Assembly (NCBI GenBank): GCA_002418725.1
Contig: DIER01000028.1
Coordinates: forward strand, 1 to 6,295
DNA length: 6,295 bases
Direction: 5' to 3'
DNA from: Acholeplasmataceae bacterium UBA5769
GTDB taxonomy: Bacteria > Bacillota_I > Bacilli_A > Acholeplasmatales > Acholeplasmataceae
In this document: positions 1-5,851 of the stretch, piece after piece
Numbering within the stretch: the first letter of the stretch is position 1
How the letters are laid out: every line of letters starts with the position of its first letter
Program-made: the position numbers and the translations under genes
Notes under the pieces: model-generated
Database searches by the model: none
Seen by the model: the letters and a program-made list of their open reading frames with translations, nothing else
What the model was told of the DNA's origin: nothing

Positions 1-23
1 GTTAACCGTTTCTCCAACGGGCC
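1..23 (-). tRNA. tRNA-Glu, 5' end only (cut by window edge)
   Basis: Read on the minus strand, the gene starts GGCCCGTTGG and continues AGAAACGGTTAAC to the window edge. This gives a 7-nt acceptor strand (GGCCCGT), T8, and a D-arm with the usual GG and TTAA of the D-loop. The GGCCCGTTGG start and GGTTAA loop are typical of tRNA-Glu in Bacilli and Mollicutes, as I recall the family. The anticodon lies outside the window, so the identity is inferred. A consensus promoter sits just upstream, which supports a real transcription unit with a leader of about 14 nt. Confidence 0.72.
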
Positions 24-43
24 AACGTCTAAGCGCATATATA

Positions 44-71
44 ATTATACCAATTTATGACGAAATGTCAA
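44..71 (-). promoter_or_regulatory. Consensus sigma-70/sigma-A promoter for the tRNA gene
   Basis: On the minus strand a perfect -35 box TTGACA (positions 71-66) is followed by a 16-bp spacer and a perfect -10 box TATAAT (49-44). The start site should fall near position 37, giving a leader of about 14 nt before the tRNA at 23. Consensus in both boxes is typical of stable-RNA promoters. It lies about 65 bp downstream of the MATE stop codon, so the tRNA need not depend on readthrough from the operon. Confidence 0.85.
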
Positions 72-101
72 GACAAATTCTTGGCTTTTTTCATCAATTT
101 T

Positions 102-132
102 CATTCAAATAAAAACTTTGTTTTTTTGAGTG
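102..132. repeat. AT-rich imperfect palindrome after the MATE gene
   Basis: The arms CATTCAAATAAAAAC and GTTTTTTTGAGTG surround a TTT loop and pair with one mismatch and small bulges, mostly by A:T pairs. It lies directly downstream of the MATE stop codon, where an operon terminator is expected. In the direction of the operon (minus strand) no U-tract follows, so it is a poor intrinsic terminator. It may be a weak terminator, an mRNA 3'-end stabiliser or chance in AT-rich DNA. Confidence 0.3.
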
Positions 133-134
133 TT

Positions 135-1460
135 TTAACTGGTCAATTCGATGTACTTACTTTTGTTTTCCCATCGTCTGGATTGCCATCTTGTATACAT
201 CATAAATCCTCTAATCGTCTCATCCATAGCATAAGCAATGTAAATACCCATTAAGCCAAAAGTAAGATGAAGTCCTAATAAATACGCCATCGGTACAGCA
301 ACACCTAACATGCTAAAAATAGCCATGACAAGCGGAAATGTGGTATCTCCAGCTGATCTTAAAGCTTGGATAAAAACAAGATTCAAACTACGACTAAACT
401 CGAGGATGATAGCTATCCAAAGGACTCTACGTGCGGTTTGAATAATCACATCATTTTGTGTAAATAAACCCAGTATAACGCCGGATAACAGGTTGACAAT
501 GAGTGTCATACCTAAAACAACAATAAAGCTTCTAAAGGCTGTTTTGAGCGTCTCTCGGTGTGCTTTATTGAAATCTCTTTCACCGATATAATAACCTGTC
601 ATCACGGCATTCGCTGCAGCAAAAGCTAAACTAAAAATATAGATGTACGTGAGGATGGTATTGATATACGTTCGCGCTGTTGTATACTCAGCTCCTAACG
701 TGTTAATCATACTTAAGATAATGCCTTGCATGACGGTGTAGGTCCAAGATTCAAGTGCACTAGGTAAGCCGATGCGAAGAACTTGTTTGGTCGTATCCAG
801 ACTAAACTTGATGTGTTTTGGACGTAGACCAATCACTTTATATGCAATCGTCAAGTAAACAAACACCATGAGACTTCTGACAATTAAGGTTGAGATGGCA
901 GCACCTAAAACACCTAATCTAGGAAAGCCGAGGTAACCATTGATAAGAATCGCATTACCAATGATGTTTAGTATGTTTGCAACAATTACGACATAGGTAA
1001 TATATTTGGCGTGGCCATAACTTCTGAGTGAAGCGGTCACAACGTTAGATATCGCAACAAAAAACAAGGATAATCCTACGACTCTTAAATAGCTTAATGA
1101 TCCTTCAAAAAGAACTTCTTCTGTTTTAACTAAACGAAGGAGATCGGCTGAAAAGGTAAAAAGTAACGAGGTTAGAATGATACCAACCAAAAGATTTAAA
1201 ATCATGCCGTTGCCAATAACACGAAAGGCAACATTTTCTTTTTTAGCACCTAGATATTGAGACACTAAAACTGCGACCCCATTGGCTACGACGAGCAATA
1301 GAACCGCAAACATTTGAATCAGTGTATTGGAGTTACCGACTGAACCGACAGCATAATCGCTATAGTTCGACAACATCAGTGTATCAATCGTCCCCATCAG
1401 CATGAAGAACAGCAACTCAATTAATGTTGGCCAAAAAAGTGCACTAAAACGATGTTTCAT
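135..1460 (-). CDS. MATE-family multidrug/metabolite exporter
   Basis: The product is a 441-residue polytopic membrane protein with about 12 hydrophobic helices in two similar halves, the usual size for MATE (NorM/DinF-type) antiporters, which export drugs or organic cations in exchange for Na+ or H+. The N-lobe has the helix-1 signature with P11, E15 and D26 (GTIDTLMLS); D26 is the likely match to the cation-binding aspartate of NorM/DinF. The lobe repeats are visible as LRSYGHAKYIT (145-155) followed by GNAILINGYLGFPRLGVLGAA (168-188), and LRSAGDTTFP (367-376) followed by GLMGIYIAYAMDETIRG (402-418). The C-lobe helix 7 carries GLPSALES with E237, matching a conserved functional glutamate. 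The ATG start has an AAGGA site 7 nt upstream within the 15-bp gap after the DJ-1 family gene. It is the last gene of the operon. The transported substrate cannot be told from sequence. Confidence 0.93.
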   Translation of the reverse strand: MKHRFSALFWPTLIELLFFMLMGTIDTLMLSNYSDYAVGSVGNSNTLIQMFAVLLLVVANGVAVLVSQYLGAKKENVAFRVIGNGMILNLLVGIILTSLLFTFSADLLRLVKTEEVLFEGSLSYLRVVGLSLFFVAISNVVTASLRSYGHAKYITYVVIVANILNIIGNAILINGYLGFPRLGVLGAAISTLIVRSLMVFVYLTIAYKVIGLRPKHIKFSLDTTKQVLRIGLPSALESWTYTVMQGIILSMINTLGAEYTTARTYINTILTYIYIFSLAFAAANAVMTGYYIGERDFNKAHRETLKTAFRSFIVVLGMTLIVNLLSGVILGLFTQNDVIIQTARRVLWIAIILEFSRSLNLVFIQALRSAGDTTFPLVMAIFSMLGVAVPMAYLLGLHLTFGLMGIYIAYAMDETIRGFMMYTRWQSRRWENKSKYIELTS

Positions 1461-1475
1461 AAATTTTCCTTAATG

Positions 1476-2021
1476 TTAATATAGTATTTGATTGAGTAAA
1501 GCCTGTGCTTTTTCTTCCCCTTGAAAATACTTCACGATGTCAAAGACAAATTCATACACAGCTCCCGCACCACGTGCAGTGATAATATGTTGATCTGTCA
1601 TCGCTTTCTTATCGGGATGATAAAACCCTTTGGGTGCATCTTTTTCTGATCCGGTATAGGCTGTAAAATGGATACCATCAAGTATACCTGCTTGACCTAA
1701 AAATCGTGGTCCAGCACAGATGGCAGCTACACATTTTTGTTTTTTATGGAAATATTTAACAAGCTCTTTAATATGAATATCTTGATCTACAACGTGTGCA
1801 ACATATTTTCCACCGGGAATAACAACAAAATCATAGTGATCTAAATGGATGTCATGTGCAAAGAAATCAGCTTTTACCGATAGACCAAATGCAGTTTCGA
1901 TGTCAAGTGTGTTCTCATAGGTTATGGTGACCACATCGAATCCAGCACGTCTCAATAGCGCTCTCGTGGTGAGTGCTTCGCCATCTTCAACATGATGACT
2001 TAAAACAAGTAACCCTTTCAT
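1476..2021 (-). CDS. DJ-1/PfpI (ThiJ) family protein, class I glutamine amidotransferase-like fold
   Basis: The 181-residue soluble protein matches the DJ-1/YajL subfamily in length and motif order. An N-terminal Rossmann-like strand (GLLVLSHH) is followed by VEDGEALTT, where E15 is the likely partner glutamate of the active site. Next come FVVIPGG (65-71), the nucleophile elbow AAICAGP (99-105) with C102, and ITARGAG...EFVFDIV (147-163), which corresponds to the conserved SRGPGT..EFAL stretch of DJ-1. Family members have been described as redox sensors, chaperones, glyoxalases or protein/nucleotide deglycases; which applies here is unknown, and some of those activities are disputed. The start codon overlaps the mtnN stop (ATGA), with GGAGGT 5 nt upstream inside the mtnN coding end, indicating translational coupling. 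The gene lies between mtnN and the MATE exporter. Confidence 0.9.
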   Translation of the reverse strand: MKGLLVLSHHVEDGEALTTRALLRRAGFDVVTITYENTLDIETAFGLSVKADFFAHDIHLDHYDFVVIPGGKYVAHVVDQDIHIKELVKYFHKKQKCVAAICAGPRFLGQAGILDGIHFTAYTGSEKDAPKGFYHPDKKAMTDQHIITARGAGAVYEFVFDIVKYFQGEEKAQALLNQILY

Positions 2022-2614
2022 TTTTGACCTCCAAAAATGGTTTGATAAACCTGATTTAGAATGTGTGAACCTTTTGATGCTTCAAATGACTGATATGACT
2101 CTATGTGTTTATCCATGGTGATAACATCAGATACGATTTTTATAGATACCATAGGTATTTGGTAATGATGTGCCACCTGATAAAGTGCAGCACCTTCCAT
2201 ATCGAACAATAAGTGTTCATCTGCGGTTCCTGACATAAAACAATCACCGGTGAGTAACGTACCTTCCTTTAAATCTGGCATCATCTTTCTTATTTTATCA
2301 TACCAAAGACGATCCGTTTCAAAGTAGGCAGGATGCCCTGGGACTTGTCCTGGTTCATATCCAAACATCGTTAGATTAAAATCATGATATCTTGACTGAT
2401 TAACAATCGCAAGATCACCCACTTGAAAAGGTTTTGTGGCTCCTGCAAAACCTATATTAAAAATCAGTTCAATACGTTCTTTTTGAATGGCTTCTGTCAG
2501 CGCGCGAGACGCATTCACTTTTCCTACACCTGTCACGATTAAATGTGTGTTCGGCTGGAGCATTTTAGCCACATCTTTAATTTCTTCTTGCATCGCTGCG
2601 ACAACTAAAATCAT
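2018..2614 (-). CDS. mtnN: 5'-methylthioadenosine/S-adenosylhomocysteine nucleosidase, compact form
   Basis: The enzyme hydrolyses methylthioadenosine and S-adenosylhomocysteine to adenine plus a thioribose or ribosylhomocysteine, clearing by-products of SAM use and feeding adenine to salvage. Family motifs appear in order: AAMQEEI (6-12, E11 matching the catalytic-site Glu12 of E. coli), TGVGKVNA (28-35), NIGFAGA (53-59), VGDLAIV (65-71), FGYEPGQVPG (84-93), TGDCF (122-126), MEGAA (139-143, with the ribose-binding Met-Glu pair) and VSD (161-163, D163 matching the catalytic aspartate). At 198 residues it is about 30 shorter than usual. The loss falls between E11 and TGVGKVNA, and between TGDCF and MEGAA. 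All key residues remain, so it is probably active. The ATG overlaps the udk stop by 4 bp and has GGAG 7 nt upstream. It ends in TGA. Another PNP/UDP-family nucleosidase specificity is possible but less likely. Confidence 0.88.
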   Translation of the reverse strand: MILVVAAMQEEIKDVAKMLQPNTHLIVTGVGKVNASRALTEAIQKERIELIFNIGFAGATKPFQVGDLAIVNQSRYHDFNLTMFGYEPGQVPGHPAYFETDRLWYDKIRKMMPDLKEGTLLTGDCFMSGTADEHLLFDMEGAALYQVAHHYQIPMVSIKIVSDVITMDKHIESYQSFEASKGSHILNQVYQTIFGGQK

Positions 2615-3237
2615 GATTGTTCTCCAATAATTTGTTTGATTTTGGTGACGATTAAATCAACGGCGATGTCGTGTCTACGATCATTTGGAATGATGACATC
2701 GGCATAACGTTTTGTTGGTTTGATATGTTTATGATACATCGGTTTGACGGTTGATTCGTATTGTGTGATAATGCTTTCTAATGAACGCCCGCGCTCACGC
2801 ATGTCACGTAACATACGACGTATAAAGCGCGTATCATCATCGAGTTCTACAAAAATGTTAATATTTGATAAGTCTCTAATTTTCTCATTTTCAAGGATGA
2901 GAATACCTTCGATGATAATGATCGGTTTTGGTTCAACATGTTCTACGATCGTACTTCGGGTATGATTGACGAAATCATAGGTTGGTTTGTCAACACTTTG
3001 TCCTTCTAATAAAGCGGATAAATGTTGGTATAATAATTTATTGTCGAGTGAACTTGGGTGGTCATAGTTGGTTAAATAACGAACTTCAAGAGGTAAGTTC
3101 GTCTGATCTAGGTAGTAGTCATCATGTTTGATAATAAGCACATCATCAAGACCCGCTTTTTCAAGTATTTCTTGAACAACGGTACTTTTACCTGACGCCG
3201 AACCACCGGCAACGAGAATTAAAAGTGGTTGTTTCAC
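2611..3237 (-). CDS. udk: Uridine kinase (uridine/cytidine monophosphokinase)
   Basis: This cytosolic salvage enzyme phosphorylates uridine and cytidine to UMP and CMP using ATP or GTP. The 208-residue length is normal for the family. The P-loop is GGSASGKST (11-19); HDDYY (38-42) holds the catalytic aspartate region; NYDHPSS (57-63) and YDFVNHTR (87-94) are the nucleoside-binding signatures; IIEGILIL (108-115) follows; the arginine-rich lid RRMLRDMRERGRS spans 140-152; and KPTKRYADVIIP (173-184) closes the domain. The start is GTG at 3237, chosen because GGGAGA sits 6 nt upstream in the 16-bp gap after the acetyltransferase gene and because it places the P-loop at the usual distance from the N-terminus. 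The stop TGA overlaps the mtnN start as ATGA, so the two are probably translated together. Confidence 0.96.
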   Translation of the reverse strand: MKQPLLILVAGGSASGKSTVVQEILEKAGLDDVLIIKHDDYYLDQTNLPLEVRYLTNYDHPSSLDNKLLYQHLSALLEGQSVDKPTYDFVNHTRSTIVEHVEPKPIIIIEGILILENEKIRDLSNINIFVELDDDTRFIRRMLRDMRERGRSLESIITQYESTVKPMYHKHIKPTKRYADVIIPNDRRHDIAVDLIVTKIKQIIGEQS

Positions 3238-3253
3238 GAGTAATCTCCCACGG

Positions 3254-3565
3254 TTATATTTGACATTCTGGTGCTAATGTCGCTTGAACTTCTTCATCGA
3301 TAATATCGGTCAATTCTGGGTGTTTTTTAAACCAAACAACAGCGTATGGACAGGTTGCTACGACCTTATACCCCTTGTTTTTGGCATGCTTATAGACTTC
3401 GTGCATGAGTTGTGATGCGATCCCTTGACCTCTTAGTGAAGGGTCAACAAAGGTATGATCAACAACAACTACACCTTCTTTAATCCATGGAAATGTTGCG
3501 TGAACAATCATTTTCCCTTCTTCATTCTTGACATATATTTCGTGATTTTCATAGATATAATTCAT
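3254..3565 (-). CDS. Small GNAT-fold N-acetyltransferase, YjdJ/NATD1 type
   Basis: The 103-residue protein matches the short GNAT-like family of YjdJ and human NATD1, which keeps only the core acetyl-CoA-binding half of the fold. The protein begins MNYIYENHEIYV. It shows VVVDHTFVDPSLRGQGIAS (33-51), where RGQGIA (45-50) is the acetyl-CoA pyrophosphate loop, and a C-terminal TCPYAVVWFKKHPE (71-84) that is diagnostic of this subfamily. The acceptor substrate is unknown. I chose ATG at 3565 because AGGAG lies 9 nt upstream. An in-frame TTG at 3595 and ATG at 3574 are possible upstream starts, but the first lies inside a likely -10 element and the second abuts the Shine-Dalgarno sequence. It is the first gene of the five-gene minus-strand operon, and udk follows after 16 bp. 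Confidence 0.9.
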   Translation of the reverse strand: MNYIYENHEIYVKNEEGKMIVHATFPWIKEGVVVVDHTFVDPSLRGQGIASQLMHEVYKHAKNKGYKVVATCPYAVVWFKKHPELTDIIDEEVQATLAPECQI

Positions 3566-3585
3566 ATTTATCATCTCCTGTAAAT

Positions 3586-3594
3586 AGTATACCA
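3586..3594 (-). promoter_or_regulatory. Probable extended -10 promoter of the acetyltransferase-udk-mtnN operon
   Basis: On the minus strand TGG directly precedes TATACT (3594-3586), forming an extended -10 element (TGnTATACT). No good -35 hexamer is seen 16-18 bp upstream, which extended -10 promoters tolerate. The predicted start site is near 3579, which would leave a very short leader beginning at the AGGAG ribosome binding site (3579-3575). That tight spacing is a reason for doubt; another promoter further up in the AT-rich gap cannot be excluded. Confidence 0.45.
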
Positions 3595-3683
3595 AAAAAG
3601 TTATTTTTATGATGATAAAACCATTTATATAAAGCGTGTCATTTGTGGTTTAGGTTTTATAAATCCACCTTAAATCATTTCTT

Positions 3684-3708
3684 TTATAAATAGAGGGTTT
3701 ATTTATAA
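3684..3708. repeat. Perfect 9-bp inverted repeat in the divergent control region
   Basis: TTATAAATA (3684-3692) and TATTTATAA (3700-3708) are perfect reverse complements around a 7-bp GAGGGTT centre. The repeat sits about 20 bp upstream of the ATPase -35 box and about 90 bp upstream of the operon's -10 element. Parts recur as direct repeats: TTTTATAAAT at 3655-3664 and 3682-3691, and TTTATTTATA at 3698-3707 and 3720-3729. The right arm runs into TTATAAT (3703-3709), equal to one half of a PerR-type box, but the other half is poor. A regulator site is possible, as is chance in AT-rich DNA. The rest of the 3566-3782 gap shows nothing beyond the two promoters, the repeats and the ATPase ribosome binding site. 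Confidence 0.4.
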
Positions 3709-3725
3709 TAATATGGTGCTTTATT

Positions 3726-3755
3726 TATACATATCTGATAGTCATATGATAAAAT
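3726..3755 (+). promoter_or_regulatory. Probable promoter of the P-type ATPase gene, with an operator-like repeat in the spacer
   Basis: A -35-like TATACA (3726-3731) is followed by an 18-bp spacer and an extended -10, TGA plus TAAAAT (3747-3755), predicting a start near 3762 and a leader of about 20 nt. The strong ribosome binding site AGGAGG (3772-3777) sits 5 nt before the ATG at 3783. The spacer carries an imperfect palindrome, ATcTGAtagTCAtAT (3733-3747). It also carries a direct repeat, CATATCTGATA (3730-3740) and CATATGATA (3743-3751), placed where a metal-responsive repressor could block RNA polymerase. No regulator gene is present in the window. Confidence 0.45.
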
Positions 3756-3782
3756 ATATATAGATTTTTATAGGAGGTCATC

Positions 3783-5630
3783 ATGACTAGAAAACAACTT
3801 ATCGTTGAAGTAACACTTCTCATTATCTCTATGATATTTATTATGCTTGGCTTTATCTTTAATGGACTGATGCCAAGTTCGTTTTACGTCCCTCTATTTT
3901 TCGGGCTATCTTTTATCATTGGTGGTTTTGAAAAGGCTAAAGAAGGTATTCAAAAAACCATCGAACACAAATCACTAAATGTTGAAATATTAATGATTCT
4001 AGCTGCACTTGGTGCATTTGTTGTGGGTGATTATTCCGAAGGTGCCATTTTAATTATGATCTTTGCCATCAGCGGTGTTTTAGAATCTTATGCAACTTCA
4101 AAATCAGAAAAAGCCCTAACAAGTTTATTAAAGCTTGCACCACAAACAGCAACCAAAAAAGTAGGAGACACTGAAGTTTTAGTCCAAGTTTCTGAACTCA
4201 GTGTTGGGGATGAGGTTATTGTCAAAGTTGGCGATATGGTCCCCGTGGATGGATTGATTATCGAAGGCAGTTCTTCGTTGAATCAGGCTGCGATTACAGG
4301 TGAGTTTGTTCCTGTCGATAAAACAGTTAGTGATAGCGTTTATGCAGGTTCTATCAATGTTGAATCGCTCATTATCGTAAAAACGACCAAGGATCCAAAA
4401 GAGTCTGTCGTACAAAAAATTGTTGATTTTGTAAAAAAAGCTCAAACCGAAAAGACAACGTCTCAATCCTTTATCGATCGATTTGAAAAATGGTATGTTT
4501 ATGTCGTTATTTTGTTCGCGATAACGTTGATGGTTGTTCCTCCAATGTTTGGATGGTGGACAAGCGCTTATGCTTTCAATCGTGGTGTTATCGTCTTAGT
4601 TGTTGGTTCTCCTTGTGCACTTGTTGCAAGCATAACACCCGCGATGCTTTCTGCATTATCCAATGCAGCACGAAAACGAATTTTAATCAAAGGTGGACAC
4701 CCTTTAGAAACGCTTATTGGTGTGAAAGCAGTGATGTTTGATAAAACAGGCACCATCACAACCGGTGTGCCACATGTCGTGAGAGTTGAAGTTTTAGAAT
4801 CACTTGATCAAAAAGAAGTACTTTCCATCTTATATACACTTGAAAAACAGTCCACGCATCCCCTCGCGAAGGCGATTACGGATCACTTAGGAAAAGACTA
4901 TGTGATGACAAATCTTAAATCACGTGAAGTTTCTGGTCACGGAATGGAAGTCAAGATTGATGAAAATCTCTGGCAAATTGGTCGTTTCGAATCAACCATA
5001 CACCCAGACATTCAAGAAAAACTTGATCGTTGTAATACCTTAGGTCATTCAAATGTTTCAATCATCAAAAATGGTGTTGTTGTTGGTTTTGTAGCATTGA
5101 TGGATACCATCAGAGAAAACGTTAAACAGGTGACAACAGACTTAAAGCACTTAGGCATAACACCGATTCTGCTCACTGGTGATCATAAATATACAGCTTA
5201 TGCCATTGCAAAAGATGCCGGTATTGAAACCTTTGAATCTGATTTACTCCCAAGTGATAAGGTTGAGCGAATCAAATATTATCAAGAAAAAATAGGTAAA
5301 TCCATGATGATTGGTGATGGTATTAATGATGCACCAGCATTAGCTACCGCTGATGTATCGGTTGCTATGGGTACTGCTACTGATGTTTCGCTAGAAACAG
5401 CAGATATTGTGATTATGAATGATCAGCTTGACAGTATTCCTAAATTAATATCTCTTGCTAAGCGAACAAGACGCATTACCTTACAAAACATTATATTCTC
5501 TGTATCAGTCATTACATTTCTACTTATCTCAAACGTCTTTGGAATCATTGAACTTCCCTTAGGTGTCATTGCACATGAAGGGTCAACGATTTTGGTTATC
5601 TTAAATAGTTTAAGACTCTTACTTAAATAA
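3783..5630 (+). CDS. P1B-4-type metal-transporting P-type ATPase
   Basis: The 615-residue membrane protein is predicted to use ATP to export divalent metal from the cytoplasm. P-type signatures are complete: actuator loop TGE (172-174), phosphorylation motif DKTGT (320-324, D320), the HP pair (359-360) of the P1B nucleotide-binding domain, TGD (465-467) and GDGIND (511-516). The metal-site helix reads SPC (276-278) rather than CPC, and the last helix has HEGST followed by LNSLR (598-610). Both mark subgroup P1B-4, whose studied members move Co2+, Fe2+, Zn2+ or Cd2+ (for example CoaT, PfeT, FrvA). About eight hydrophobic helices are visible (near 6-27, 33-50, 66-82, 86-103, 237-257, 266-290, 567-587 and 588-612). 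There is no N-terminal HMA or His-rich metal-binding domain, normal for this subgroup. The family usually has HEGGT; here the second Gly is Ser601. The ATG has AGGAGG 5 nt upstream. It is a single-gene unit, convergent with the rRNA operon. The exact metal cannot be assigned. Confidence 0.95.
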   Translation: MTRKQLIVEVTLLIISMIFIMLGFIFNGLMPSSFYVPLFFGLSFIIGGFEKAKEGIQKTIEHKSLNVEILMILAALGAFVVGDYSEGAILIMIFAISGVLESYATSKSEKALTSLLKLAPQTATKKVGDTEVLVQVSELSVGDEVIVKVGDMVPVDGLIIEGSSSLNQAAITGEFVPVDKTVSDSVYAGSINVESLIIVKTTKDPKESVVQKIVDFVKKAQTEKTTSQSFIDRFEKWYVYVVILFAITLMVVPPMFGWWTSAYAFNRGVIVLVVGSPCALVASITPAMLSALSNAARKRILIKGGHPLETLIGVKAVMFDKTGTITTGVPHVVRVEVLESLDQKEVLSILYTLEKQSTHPLAKAITDHLGKDYVMTNLKSREVSGHGMEVKIDENLWQIGRFESTIHPDIQEKLDRCNTLGHSNVSIIKNGVVVGFVALMDTIRENVKQVTTDLKHLGITPILLTGDHKYTAYAIAKDAGIETFESDLLPSDKVERIKYYQEKIGKSMMIGDGINDAPALATADVSVAMGTATDVSLETADIVIMNDQLDSIPKLISLAKRTRRITLQNIIFSVSVITFLLISNVFGIIELPLGVIAHEGSTILVILNSLRLLLK

Positions 5631-5636
5631 AAAAAG

Positions 5637-5668
5637 AAGCGTATGTCAACTTGACATATGCTTTTTTT
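5637..5668 (+). terminator. Intrinsic terminator of the ATPase gene, possibly bidirectional
   Basis: Seven bases after the stop codon, AAGCGTATGTCA (5637-5648) pairs with TGACATATGCTT (5652-5663) around an ACT loop: a 12-bp stem with one G-U pair, followed by a T-run to 5668. An A-rich run just before the stem (5628-5635) would give a U-tract on the minus strand, so the hairpin could also stop transcription that reads through from the rRNA operon. Confidence 0.9.
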
Positions 5669-5680
5669 ATACCTATATAA

Positions 5681-5702
5681 AAGAAAAACGGCATGTGCCG
5701 TT
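5681..5702 (-). terminator. Intrinsic terminator of the rRNA-tRNA-Asn operon
   Basis: On the minus strand AACGGC and GCCGTT (5702-5687) form a compact GC-rich hairpin with an ACAT tetraloop, followed by TTTTTCTT toward 5681. It lies 12 nt beyond the CCA end of tRNA-Asn, so the rRNA operon probably ends here. It stands only 12 bp from the ATPase terminator that faces it. Confidence 0.88.
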
Positions 5703-5707
5703 GTTTG

Positions 5708-5818
5708 ATTTAAGTGGCGCCCACACTAGGACTCGAACCTAGGACCCCCTGATTAACAGTCAGGTGCTCTAACCAACTGAGCTATGTAGGCACTTCATGA
5801 GGGTGACGCTACTTAAAT
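5708..5818. repeat. Imperfect 14-bp inverted repeat bracketing tRNA-Asn
   Basis: ATTTAAGTGGCGCC (5708-5721) and GACGCTACTTAAAT (5805-5818) are inverted copies with 12 of 14 bases matching. The first copy includes the 3' CCA end and the last acceptor-strand bases of the tRNA; the second lies in the 5' leader. In the precursor RNA the leader (5818-5811) can pair perfectly with the trailer (8 bp, ACUUAAAU), and pairing can extend past an A-C mismatch into the acceptor 3' strand. This may form a processing stalk or an alternative fold. Confidence 0.55.
5715..5791 (-). tRNA. tRNA-Asn (anticodon GTT)
   Basis: The 77-nt gene folds as a full cloverleaf. Acceptor GCCTACA pairs with TGTGGGC (one G-U), followed by discriminator G and an encoded CCA (5717-5715). 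The D-arm is GCTC/GAGC. The anticodon stem is CCTGA/TCAGG with loop CTGTTAA, giving anticodon GTT (5757-5755). The T-arm is CTAGG/CCTAG with loop TTCGAGT. It is the last gene of the rRNA operon, about 60 bp after the 5S gene, with no clear promoter of its own, and is followed by the hairpin terminator at 5681-5702. Confidence 0.97.
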
Positions 5819-5851
5819 GTAAGAGTCATTTTTTTAATATAAGTGAGGTTT

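Noticed and set aside
57..254. Short plus-strand open frame over the MATE 3' end
   Set aside because: It is antisense to the conserved C-terminus of the MATE exporter, has no ribosome binding site and no recognisable product.
2744..2965. Plus-strand open frame inside udk
   Set aside because: It is a low-complexity Ser/Arg/Ile-rich translation antisense to the conserved kinase lid region; a shadow of udk.
3566..3595. Upstream TTG (3595) or ATG (3574) start for the acetyltransferase
   Set aside because: The TTG overlaps the TATACT -10 element and the ATG at 3574 abuts AGGAG; only the ATG at 3565 has proper Shine-Dalgarno spacing.
4608..4616. SPC instead of CPC as a sign of an inactivated metal ATPase
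   Set aside because: SPC is the normal signature of the P1B-4 subgroup and all other catalytic motifs are intact.
4179..4759. Open frames in other phases or antisense within the ATPase gene
   Set aside because: They overlap conserved actuator and SPC-helix coding sequence, and none has family motifs or a ribosome binding site.
5708..5818. Mobile-element ends or an attachment site at tRNA-Asn
   Set aside because: The repeats are inverted, only 14 bp and imperfect, enclose just the tRNA, and no integrase, transposase or direct duplication is present.
5792..5850. Separate promoter for tRNA-Asn in the 5S-tRNA spacer
   Set aside because: The only candidate pair (TTGCCA and TATATT on the minus strand) has a spacer of about 13 bp and overlaps the 5S 3' end.
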